Shown: positions 1-5,785, counted from the first letter of the stretch. The stretch is 5,953 nt of DNA from an uncultured Bacteroidales bacterium (GCA_905236195.1 CAJOOX010000129.1:1-5953), one strand, 5' to 3'. The notes: a model not told the origin generated them from the sequence alone. Numbers and translations: made by a program.

Positions 1-20
1 ATAGCCTAGAATAGCCTAGA
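1..20. repeat. 10-bp perfect tandem duplication (two copies)
   Basis: The unit ATAGCCTAGA occurs twice without a spacer at 1-10 and 11-20, immediately before the terminator hairpin and downstream of the lipoprotein gene's stop. Each unit contains CTAG. It is cut by the window edge, so further copies to the left are possible. No function can be assigned; it may be a slippage product or the edge of a longer repeat. Confidence 0.6.
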
Positions 21-25
21 AAAAT

Positions 26-58
26 AAGCCCGCTCCTTCCCGGAGCGGGCTTTTTTAT
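26..58 (-). terminator. Rho-independent terminator, probably bidirectional
   Basis: A perfect 9-bp GC-rich stem (GCCCGCTCC at 28-36 with GGAGCGGGC at 42-50) encloses a 5-nt loop. A/T pairs at 26-27 and 51-52 extend it. On the plus strand it is followed by six T; on the minus strand by TTATTTTT, so it can terminate in both directions. It lies about 18 nt beyond the stop codon of the minus-strand lipoprotein gene, which it most likely terminates. It may also serve a convergent gene to the left of the window. Confidence 0.9.
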
Positions 59-75
59 TCAAAAACAAATCAGAA

Positions 76-1761
76 TCAGATACCAGTGATAGCGGAAGCG
101 TACTTGGCGAACTCGATGTCGTTCTCAGCCTTCTGGGCGAGCGAGGGATCGAGCTGTACAGCCTGCTTGAGGTTGCTGACCACAGCATCGCCGTTCGACT
201 GACGGGCAGCAATGATAGCCTTCAGGTAGGAAGTCATGCCGTCGGGATTGGCCACAGCGTTCAGTGTATTGGTAGCATCCATCAGCTTGCCGGCACAAAT
301 CTGAGCCACAGCCTTGTTGTTGGTGTTGACATTGCCGAACTGGCTGATAGCCTCGTCATAGTTACCCTTCAGGGTGTTGACCGTAGCCATAGCCTCGCCG
401 TATTCCTGAGCAAGTGCTCCGTTGCTAATCAGCGTCTCGGCATTGCGCACGTCGCCGTTACGAAGAGCGAGCAGACCCTGGTTCAGGCTAGCCTGAGGAC
501 TGGTGGGGTCGATGCTCTTGACCTGCTTCCAGAGATCGGCTGCCTTGTCGTAGTTGCCCTTCTTGTAGTAGATGCCGGCCAGGTTGTTGAGGGCACGGGG
601 ATCCTGGGGATAGATCTGGGCAATCTTCTCATACACGGGGATGCGTGCATCGTCGTTGTCGAGGAGGGTTGCGTAGTAGAGCGCTTCCTCAACGGTGAGC
701 GATTCGGGCTTCGATGCCCATACGGCGGCAATTTCCTCGTTGGTCTTACCGATGTTCTTCACCGTAGCGGTCACCTTCGAGTAGCGGAGCTGGGGAAGGA
801 TCTTGTCGGCAAGTTCGGTGTAAGCGGCAGAAAGGTTGCGGATTTCGCTCTCACGCTGTGCAGGATCGCTGAAGCGGCCGAGCACGTCGAGGATAAGTTG
901 CTTGTCGCGGATATCGCTCTCGGATACGAGCTGCTGGAAGCCTTCCCAGTCCTCGGCAATCTGCTCGGGCGTGATGGTACCCTGTACCTTGGCCTTCTTG
1001 AGCATGCTGTTGAGGTAGTTGGACGATGATTTCTCACGGCCGGCGGCGAGACGCTCGTTGAGCTGGTAGCTGCCTTCAGGCGATGCAGTCGAAACCATGT
1101 CGATGCCCTCAAGCTCCTGACGGTCGTTCTTCTTGGTCTCAGCCACAGCTTCATTCAGGGCCTTCATCTCGTCGGTCTTGGTCTGCGAAGCGCGGAGGTT
1201 GGTCGACTGATACTCGTAGATCATCGTGGCGATGTACTTGCGGAACGTGTCTTTTACGAAGTTGTCCTTGCCGTAGGCGGGCGTAACGTTCTCGGCTGAA
1301 GCAAGGGTCTCGGTAGCCACTACACCGTCGGCAATCTTCACGCGGGGAAGGTTATAGGTCTTGCTGCCCTTGGTGGCCTTGAGGTCGAGGTAGAGCGCGC
1401 TCTTGGCATAGGCGGGGTCGTAGTCGAAGCTCGTCTTGAACGATGCGTTGCCACCGGTCTTGTAGGCGATGACCTGATCGTTGCCTTTCACCTTCTCGCC
1501 CTGATAGTAAACGGGTTCGCCCTTCTGCTCGGCACCATTGGCGGCAACCAACACGGGGGTAACGGTCAGCGTCGCCTTCTTGGGGAAGAACTTGGCGGGG
1601 AAATTGATAGAAACGGTTGCATCCACCTTACCGCCCTTGGCCACAAGGGGTGAGGGATTGCAGGAAACATAGTCGGACGAAAGTTCGCCCATCTGCGTTG
1701 AACATGATGTAGCCACTACAGCGAAGAGGGCTACCATAATGGAATAAAGGAGTTTCTTCAT
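76..1761 (-). CDS. Lipoprotein with OmpA-like domain and C-terminal TPR repeats
   Basis: Encodes 561 residues if translated from the ATG at 1761. This start gives a classic lipoprotein signal: MKK, a hydrophobic stretch, then VATSC with the lipidated Cys at residue 20. The reading frame stays open to an ATG at 1806, but that adds 15 non-signal residues and starts upstream of the inferred transcription start. Residues about 30-145 look beta-rich. Residues about 165-335 resemble an OmpA-like domain of a type I associate with Bacteroidales envelope proteins: ASPEG (226-230), N and L spacing to R242, then EDWEGF (270-275) and a PQLRYSKV segment (323-330). Residues about 355-545 contain TPR units, clearest at 387-420 (ALNNLAGIYYKKGNYDKAADLW). 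Probable location is the periplasmic or surface face of an envelope membrane, acting as a scaffold or adaptor; this is inferred from the domains. The gene has its own promoter and terminator, so it is likely monocistronic. I do not recognise a specific gene name. Confidence 0.9.
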   Translation of the reverse strand: MKKLLYSIMVALFAVVATSCSTQMGELSSDYVSCNPSPLVAKGGKVDATVSINFPAKFFPKKATLTVTPVLVAANGAEQKGEPVYYQGEKVKGNDQVIAYKTGGNASFKTSFDYDPAYAKSALYLDLKATKGSKTYNLPRVKIADGVVATETLASAENVTPAYGKDNFVKDTFRKYIATMIYEYQSTNLRASQTKTDEMKALNEAVAETKKNDRQELEGIDMVSTASPEGSYQLNERLAAGREKSSSNYLNSMLKKAKVQGTITPEQIAEDWEGFQQLVSESDIRDKQLILDVLGRFSDPAQRESEIRNLSAAYTELADKILPQLRYSKVTATVKNIGKTNEEIAAVWASKPESLTVEEALYYATLLDNDDARIPVYEKIAQIYPQDPRALNNLAGIYYKKGNYDKAADLWKQVKSIDPTSPQASLNQGLLALRNGDVRNAETLISNGALAQEYGEAMATVNTLKGNYDEAISQFGNVNTNNKAVAQICAGKLMDATNTLNAVANPDGMTSYLKAIIAARQSNGDAVVSNLKQAVQLDPSLAQKAENDIEFAKYASAITGI

Positions 1762-1795
1762 TTTGTTTATAAATATGATTGTTGTTTTCCTGTTG

Positions 1796-1830
1796 CAAAG
1801 ATACATATATTTTTTGACATGGGGAACAAA
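1796..1830 (-). promoter_or_regulatory. Bacteroidetes-type promoter of the OmpA-like/TPR lipoprotein gene
   Basis: On the minus strand, TATCTTTG (1803 to 1796) matches the -7 consensus TAnnTTTG and is followed by CA, as in the other two promoters of this window. A TTTG at 1830-1827 lies 23 nt upstream, slightly longer than the usual spacing, so the -33 element is less certain. Transcription would begin near 1790, giving a leader of about 30 nt before the ATG at 1761. The leader is A/T-rich and lacks a Shine-Dalgarno sequence. Confidence 0.7.
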
Positions 1831-1855
1831 ATTCCTTAAAATTATGGATTTTTAA

Positions 1856-3124
1856 TCATGATTCAGGCACAAAATTGTATCTTGACATCTTGAAATGATA
1901 ATCTATTACCCAATATTTGTCGCAAAAGGTGCGCCATCGGGAATGTTCCATCATTCCCAACTGCAATCCGTAGAAGCGGGTTCCGGCTTCCTGCAGACGG
2001 CGCCATACGCCCTGTTTTTTCTTCTCCACCATGGGCACCTGAAAGTCGGAGACCAGAGCCACATCGGCTCCCATATAGTCGGGATTCTTCTCGAGCAGGT
2101 CGAAGACAACGTCGAGGGCCTCCGACACATCGGTATGTCCGTCGGCGCGCTGTCGCATCTGCCGCAGGAGTTTACCTTTCTCCTGCACACAGTCTATGGG
2201 ATGCGCGGCTACGGCGAATGAGACCAGAAAGAGCGCGCGTTTCCTGGCGATGGCATATTCCAGCAGTCGCACCACCAGCGAATAGCCCGTCTCCAGCGGC
2301 TGTCCGTCCATCGAGGCCGACGTGTCAAGCACCACAACCATAGGGCCCTCCCTTCGGGCGTTCTTCTCCGTCAGGCGGCGTGTCGGTTTCAGGAGGTCGC
2401 TCCGCGAACGGAACATCTGGAGCGTACGGGTGGCATAACGCAGCGTGAAGAGATCGCCGGTGTCGGGATCGGCACTCAGGGCCAGTTCGTTGGGCAGCAG
2501 GGCTGTCAGGTCATTGCCCAGCGTGAAGCCTTCGATGTCGGAATGGCTTGCGTGGTCCAGCGACATCGCAGCTCCGGCATCCGCCTTCATCCGGTCCGGG
2601 CCCTCGGTGTCGGCCTCGCGTCCCATGTATCGGGCAATGTCGAGCAACTGCGGGAAGTCGTGCTGAAGTCTCACGAGGCGGCGGGCCTGTTCGAAGAGCA
2701 CCTCGTTCCAATAACCGCCCATCAGGTTCCAGGCCTGAAAGAAATCCAGATCCGTTATATTACACCTTTTTAAATATATAGGAATCTGCCGGAGGTTGAG
2801 CATCATCAGCGGATGATGGGCCTCCCGGCGCTGTGCCACATCCTCGGCATACTGCAGCGCAGCGGCCTCGGGGTCGTAGTGGGGTGGCAGACATTTCCTG
2901 CGGAACGCCTCTTTCTCCTCACATTCCGTGATGAACTGCATCATCTCGTCCCGGAAGATGCGTTCCTTCACGCGGTCGCCCCTCACCCCCAGCCGGATCT
3001 CCTCGTCCTGCATCGTCTGGACGACACAGGCCAGCAGGGGTTCCTGGCCGTCGGTGAGAACGACCGGGGGCACTTCGCCCGAACGGATGAAACGGTCAAT
3101 CACCGTAGAGTACCTGACGGACAT
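1856..3124 (-). CDS. viaA: ViaA-like VWA-domain protein, partner of RavA
   Basis: A 422-residue protein, somewhat shorter than E. coli ViaA (about 480). The N-terminal half (to about residue 240) is helical and charged. The C-terminal half is a von Willebrand factor A domain with a complete metal-ion-dependent adhesion site: D267-T-S269-A-S271, T331 in GHTD, and D360 in SDFQ. The strand before the site (MVVVLD, 262-267) and the domain's position at the extreme C-terminus fit the CoxE/ViaA group. In E. coli ViaA binds and stimulates the AAA+ ATPase RavA, and the pair has been linked to respiratory enzymes and aminoglycoside sensitivity; whether that role holds here is inference. The start ATG lies inside the end of ravA (29-nt overlap), implying co-transcription and probably translational coupling; no Shine-Dalgarno sequence precedes it. 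No convincing terminator follows before the next gene's promoter. Confidence 0.9.
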   Translation of the reverse strand: MSVRYSTVIDRFIRSGEVPPVVLTDGQEPLLACVVQTMQDEEIRLGVRGDRVKERIFRDEMMQFITECEEKEAFRRKCLPPHYDPEAAALQYAEDVAQRREAHHPLMMLNLRQIPIYLKRCNITDLDFFQAWNLMGGYWNEVLFEQARRLVRLQHDFPQLLDIARYMGREADTEGPDRMKADAGAAMSLDHASHSDIEGFTLGNDLTALLPNELALSADPDTGDLFTLRYATRTLQMFRSRSDLLKPTRRLTEKNARREGPMVVVLDTSASMDGQPLETGYSLVVRLLEYAIARKRALFLVSFAVAAHPIDCVQEKGKLLRQMRQRADGHTDVSEALDVVFDLLEKNPDYMGADVALVSDFQVPMVEKKKQGVWRRLQEAGTRFYGLQLGMMEHSRWRTFCDKYWVIDYHFKMSRYNFVPES

Positions 3125-4670
3125 CGGCGCGGGTTAATGCGATTTGACGTTGGAAGGCCTTCATCTCGTCGTCGAACAGGGCCCGGTCGTCGGCAGTGGC
3201 AAAGAGGTGGTTCTTGCAGGCTGTTCCCAACAGGGTGGCCTGCTGGTAGAGTTCATCCACCGCCGTCTCAAGATCCTGCCCGGGAGCCTCTTCGGGAGCC
3301 TGCTGACGTGTATACTGATGCAGCGACTCGCCGCGCAGTGCCCTGTGGAGGGGATAGCGCGAACCGTTCACGTAGATGTAGCGGTCATCGCGCTGCAGGT
3401 TGACGGTGGTCATCGTCGACACCGGCGGAATGTCTGTGTTGCCCTCCCGTAGCAGGTCGGGGTTGCGATAGACGCGTATGATGGTTCGCGAGGGCTCCTG
3501 CGGGTCGGCATACATCACGCCGCGCACTGTCGCGTCGTTGGGTGAACGGCGGTTGGCCATCTGTACAAAATCGGACACCCAGATATAGGTCTGGCCGTTG
3601 CCGTGGTTGTCGATGCGGTACAGACAGTCGTCATAGATGATGAGGTCGTCGTCGCGGTGGTCGCCCTCGTTGCGCCGTTCTGAGATAACGTTCTCCACCT
3701 TGCGGGCCTTCAGCCGTCCGCCCATAGCCTTCTGGAAGGCATAGAGCCGTTCTGTGCAGGGTCCCAGAATCCGGCTCCTCACGAGGCGGGCTATGGGTTC
3801 GCGTTCGTCGGGTTCGGTCCAAAGGGCGTGCTGCAGGAGCAGCAGGTCCTCGGGCTTCACTTCTTTTCGGTCGTGGATATAGGCCGAGGCACGGAGCAGC
3901 CGCACCACCTGTTTCCAGCGGCGGTCGCTCACATAGACGGTACGCGTCAGTTCGTCTCCCTCTATCTTAAGTGTCCGGAGTGCCCGGCGGATGTCATTCA
4001 GCGTATCGAGAATGGCCTGCGGCACGGCAATCTGTGCGATTGCCTGCTGCCATTGGGCGTATTCTTCGTCCGTGACCTGTAAAGCTTCTTCCACCGGCTG
4101 TAGCGGCGCATCGTCCACCAGCATGGCGCTGAATGTCTTTTCGTCCCGGATCGGCTCGGAGAAGACCCTCAGCAGGAAACGGTCCCACAAGGCTTCCAGG
4201 CCCTCACCGCGCGTAGGCAGTTCGTTGCTGGCGCCCATCAGCAGTTTGAGGGGCAGCCGCATCACCTCGTCACCGTTCAGGTAGGTCTTTTCGTTCAGCA
4301 CCGTCAGCAGCGTGTTCTGGATGGCCGGTCCCGCCTTCCAGATCTCATCCAGAAAGACCACGTCGGCCGAGGGCAGATAGCCGTCGGTCATGCGCCGGTA
4401 GCGGTCGTTGGTGCGGAGCTGCGAGATTGACACCGGTCCGAAAATCTCGTCGGGTGTTGAGAAGCGGGACATAAGGTATTCAAAACTGCGGGCATCGCGG
4501 AAGGCATCTTTCAAGCGGCGGGCCACCATGCTTTTGGCCACACCGGGAGGGCCAAGCAGCAGAATGCTCTGGCCCGAAATGGCAGCAAGCAGCGAGAGCG
4601 CCACCTCCGTATCTTTCTCATACAGACCGCGCCGCAGTTGTGACAGAAGGGATTGTATTCGGGATTTCAT
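3096..4670 (-). CDS. ravA: RavA-like MoxR-family AAA+ ATPase
   Basis: A 524-residue protein (E. coli RavA is 498). The AAA+ core is close to RavA along its length: Walker A GPPGVAKS (40-47, K46), the EYLMSRFSTPDEIFGP block (64-79), Walker B VVFLDE (104-109), IWKAGPAIQNTLL (110-122), sensor 1 ASNE (147-150), WDRF with likely Arg finger R164, and sensor 2 VSDRRWK (247-253). LQVTDEEYAQWQ (197-208) is also RavA-like. Residues about 340-445 are beta-rich and occupy the position of the E. coli LARA domain, which binds LdcI, but I see no clear similarity to it. The C-terminus (about 465-520) is helical. It presumably forms a hexameric ATPase working with ViaA as a chaperone-like remodelling machine in the cytoplasm. 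An in-frame stop lies about 20 nt upstream of the ATG at 4670, which fixes that start. No clear promoter is visible in the 95-nt gap to the rpmH terminator. Confidence 0.95.
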   Translation of the reverse strand: MKSRIQSLLSQLRRGLYEKDTEVALSLLAAISGQSILLLGPPGVAKSMVARRLKDAFRDARSFEYLMSRFSTPDEIFGPVSISQLRTNDRYRRMTDGYLPSADVVFLDEIWKAGPAIQNTLLTVLNEKTYLNGDEVMRLPLKLLMGASNELPTRGEGLEALWDRFLLRVFSEPIRDEKTFSAMLVDDAPLQPVEEALQVTDEEYAQWQQAIAQIAVPQAILDTLNDIRRALRTLKIEGDELTRTVYVSDRRWKQVVRLLRASAYIHDRKEVKPEDLLLLQHALWTEPDEREPIARLVRSRILGPCTERLYAFQKAMGGRLKARKVENVISERRNEGDHRDDDLIIYDDCLYRIDNHGNGQTYIWVSDFVQMANRRSPNDATVRGVMYADPQEPSRTIIRVYRNPDLLREGNTDIPPVSTMTTVNLQRDDRYIYVNGSRYPLHRALRGESLHQYTRQQAPEEAPGQDLETAVDELYQQATLLGTACKNHLFATADDRALFDDEMKAFQRQIALTRADVRQVLYGD

Positions 4671-4714
4671 CAGATTCTTTATTCGTTGTCATTCTCTCCG
4701 CCTTAAAAAGATGG

Positions 4715-4765
4715 GCCTGAGGGTGAGGTTCCCCCTTCCCTTCAGGGGAGGGCTGGGGAGAGGCT
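4715..4765. repeat. GC-rich palindromic intergenic element, possible dispersed repeat
   Basis: In the 95-nt gap between ravA and the rpmH terminator, CCCTTCCC (4733-4740) pairs with GGGGAGGG (4745-4752) around a TTCA loop, with one G-T pair. It is flanked by GAGGGTGAGG on one side and CTGGGGAGAGGC on the other. From memory, very similar strings (TTCAGGGGAGGG followed by CTGGGGAGAGG) recur between genes in many Bacteroidetes genomes; this has not been checked. Its composition differs sharply from the AT-rich promoter regions nearby. Confidence 0.5.
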
Positions 4766-4802
4766 AAAAAAAACTGTCCTTGAGGCGAACCACAAAGACA
4801 GT
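4766..4802 (-). terminator. Rho-independent terminator of rpmH with UUCG tetraloop
   Basis: Read on the minus strand, ACTGTCTTTGTGG (4802-4790) pairs with CCTCAAGGACAGT (4785-4773) around a TTCG loop (4789-4786). The stem is 13 positions long with one wobble and one T-T mismatch, and a run of T follows (A-tract 4766-4773 on the plus strand). It starts 28 nt after the rpmH stop codon and separates rpmH from ravA-viaA. Confidence 0.92.
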
Positions 4803-4830
4803 CGATAGTTTTTCTTCAGAGAGATGCGAA

Positions 4831-4980
4831 TCAATGCATCGTGTCGCCTACGGTAAGGTTCTTGCGGCCTTTAGCGCGACGAGCTGCGAGCACGCGACGG
4901 CCGTTCTTGGTGGCCATGCGGCTGCGGAAACCATGCTTGTGGAGACGGCGATGGTTGTGGGGCTGGAAAGTCATTTTCAT
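4831..4980 (-). CDS. rpmH: 50S ribosomal protein bL34
   Basis: A complete 49-residue basic protein beginning MKMTFQPHNHRRLHKHGFRS and ending GDTMH. The bL34 hallmarks are present: TFQPH near the N-terminus, HGFRSRM (16-22), NGRRVLAARRAKGRK (26-40) and a short tail after it. bL34 is a small RNA-binding protein of the large ribosomal subunit, usually 44-52 residues, so the length is normal. The start is set by the family N-terminus and by AGGAG nine nt upstream, which is strong for a Bacteroidetes gene. It has its own consensus promoter and a UUCG-loop terminator, so it appears to be a single-gene transcript, divergent from efp. Confidence 0.97.
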   Translation of the reverse strand: MKMTFQPHNHRRLHKHGFRSRMATKNGRRVLAARRAKGRKNLTVGDTMH

Positions 4981-4989
4981 AATCTTGTT

Positions 4990-4994
4990 CTCCT
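4990..4994 (-). promoter_or_regulatory. Shine-Dalgarno sequence of rpmH
   Basis: AGGAG on the minus strand, with a 9-nt spacer to the ATG at 4980. None of the other genes in the window (lipoprotein, viaA, ravA, efp) has an SD sequence at a suitable distance. That is the norm for Bacteroidetes, so this site stands out. Confidence 0.75.
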
Positions 4995-5027
4995 ATTATT
5001 TATTTTATTATTTATTTTCGAATCGGA

Positions 5028-5046
5028 GCGTTTTTTGTCAAAACGC
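5028..5046 (-). promoter_or_regulatory. Inverted repeat at the 5' end of the rpmH leader
   Basis: GCGTTTT (5028-5034) and AAAACGC (5040-5046) form a perfect 7-bp inverted repeat with a 5-nt loop. Given the -7 element ending at 5052, transcription should start near 5045-5047, so the hairpin would form at the very 5' end of the rpmH mRNA. It could be an mRNA-stabilising hairpin, an operator, or chance; the sequence cannot decide. Confidence 0.5.
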
Positions 5047-5051
5047 GGGTG

Positions 5052-5083
5052 CAAAAATAGAGAAAATAATTGAATTATCCAAA
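5052..5083 (-). promoter_or_regulatory. rpmH promoter, Bacteroidetes consensus
   Basis: On the minus strand, TTTG (5083-5080), a 20-nt spacer, then TATTTTTG (5059-5052) match the -33/-7 consensus TTTG and TAnnTTTG very well. CACCC follows, as in the efp promoter. The leader to the ATG at 4980 is about 65 nt. Confidence 0.85.
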
Positions 5084-5090
5084 TATTTCA

Positions 5091-5112
5091 GCAAAAAACT
5101 TCATTTTTTTGC
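5091..5112. promoter_or_regulatory. A-tract dyad between the divergent rpmH and efp promoters
   Basis: GCAAAAAA (5091-5098) and TTTTTTGC (5105-5112) form a perfect 8-bp inverted repeat around a 6-nt centre. It sits between the rpmH -33 element (5080-5083) and the efp -33 element (5128-5135). No gene lies here. Possible roles are a shared protein-binding site, an UP-like or bent-DNA element, or chance in AT-rich DNA. Confidence 0.4.
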
Positions 5113-5127
5113 ACGTTTTTATGCATT

Positions 5128-5162
5128 TTTGTTGGTTATGTCATCTTTATTTACTATCTTTG
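5128..5162 (+). promoter_or_regulatory. efp promoter, Bacteroidetes consensus
   Basis: TATCTTTG (5155-5162) is a perfect TAnnTTTG -7 element. The -33 element is TTTG (5128-5131, 23-nt spacer) or the overlapping TTGG (5132-5135, 19-nt spacer). Transcription should start near 5169, giving a leader of about 46 nt, A/T-rich and without an SD sequence. Confidence 0.8.
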
Positions 5163-5214
5163 CACCCTCAAAAGTTTATATTTTTTACAAATTCAATAAT
5201 AAGATTAAAGATTT

Positions 5215-5781
5215 ATGATTAACTCCCAAGACATCAAGAACGGCACCGTCGTTCGTATCGATGGCAAGATCCTCGTAGTGATCGAGTTCTTGCATGTTAA
5301 GCCCGGCAAGGGCAACACCTTCATGCGCACCAAGTTGAAAGACGTGGTTTCCGGACTCGTTTACGAGCGTCGTTTCAACATCGGCGAGAAGCTCGAGGAG
5401 GTACGCGTTGAGCACCGTCCCTACCAGTTCCTCTACAAGGAAGGCGACGACTACATTTTCATGAACCAGGAGACCTACGACCAGATCCCCATGCAGCACG
5501 ACCTCATCGCAGGTGCCGACTACATGAAGGAAGGCGACATCGTGGAAGTGGTATCCGACGCTGACACCGAGACCATCCTCACCGCCGAGATGCCTGTCAA
5601 GACCGCCCTCAAGATTACATACTGCGAGCCCGGCGTGATGGGCAACACCGCCACCAACGCCATGAAGCCTGCCACCCTCGAGACCGGTGTAGAGTGCCGC
5701 GTGCCCCTCTTCATCAACGAGGGCGACACCATCATCGTCGATACCCGCGACGGCAGCTACGTAGAGCGCGCCAAGGCATAA
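5215..5781 (+). CDS. efp: Translation elongation factor P
   Basis: A 188-residue protein of normal family length. EF-P binds ribosomes between the P and E sites and relieves stalling at consecutive prolines. The N-terminal KOW-like domain (about 1-62) carries the acceptor-stem-facing loop HVKPGKGNTF (27-36), where K32 is at the position modified in other bacteria (beta-lysylation in E. coli, 5-aminopentanol in B. subtilis). The two OB-type domains follow (about 66-125 and 130-186), the last including the family signature region K151-G170 and VDTRDGSYVERAK (175-187). No modification enzyme (EpmA, EpmB, EarP) is encoded nearby, so the state of K32 here is unknown. Codon choice is strongly biased to C/G-ending codons, as expected for a highly expressed gene. 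The start follows the family N-terminus (INSQDIKNG) and a good promoter 52 nt upstream. Confidence 0.98.
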   Translation: MINSQDIKNGTVVRIDGKILVVIEFLHVKPGKGNTFMRTKLKDVVSGLVYERRFNIGEKLEEVRVEHRPYQFLYKEGDDYIFMNQETYDQIPMQHDLIAGADYMKEGDIVEVVSDADTETILTAEMPVKTALKITYCEPGVMGNTATNAMKPATLETGVECRVPLFINEGDTIIVDTRDGSYVERAKA

Positions 5782-5785
5782 ATCA

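Noticed and set aside
1762..1806. N-terminal extension of the lipoprotein gene to the ATG at 1806
   Set aside because: It would place 15 non-signal residues before a clear lipoprotein signal peptide, and the codons overlap the inferred promoter -7 element and start site.
1829..1855. Possible terminator after viaA (AT-rich imperfect stem AAAAATCC/GGAATTTT)
   Set aside because: The stem is short, mismatched and AT-rich with no T-run, and it overlaps the -33 region of the next promoter; too weak to call.
2813..3403. 196-codon plus-strand open frame across the viaA/ravA junction
   Set aside because: It lies antisense to two well-supported genes, has low-complexity Arg/Gly/Pro-rich sequence typical of GC-rich shadow frames, and has no promoter.
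4408..4767. 119-codon plus-strand open frame over the ravA start and intergenic repeat
   Set aside because: It is antisense to the conserved RavA AAA+ core and ends in the palindromic repeat; no family features.
4780..5073. Plus-strand open frames over rpmH (4780-5073 and 4841-5218)
   Set aside because: They are antisense to rpmH and run through AT-rich promoter DNA; the real gene is the 49-codon minus-strand rpmH.
5185..5735. Minus-strand open frames inside efp
   Set aside because: They are shadows of efp caused by its strong codon bias; translations are Leu/Val-rich with no recognisable domain.
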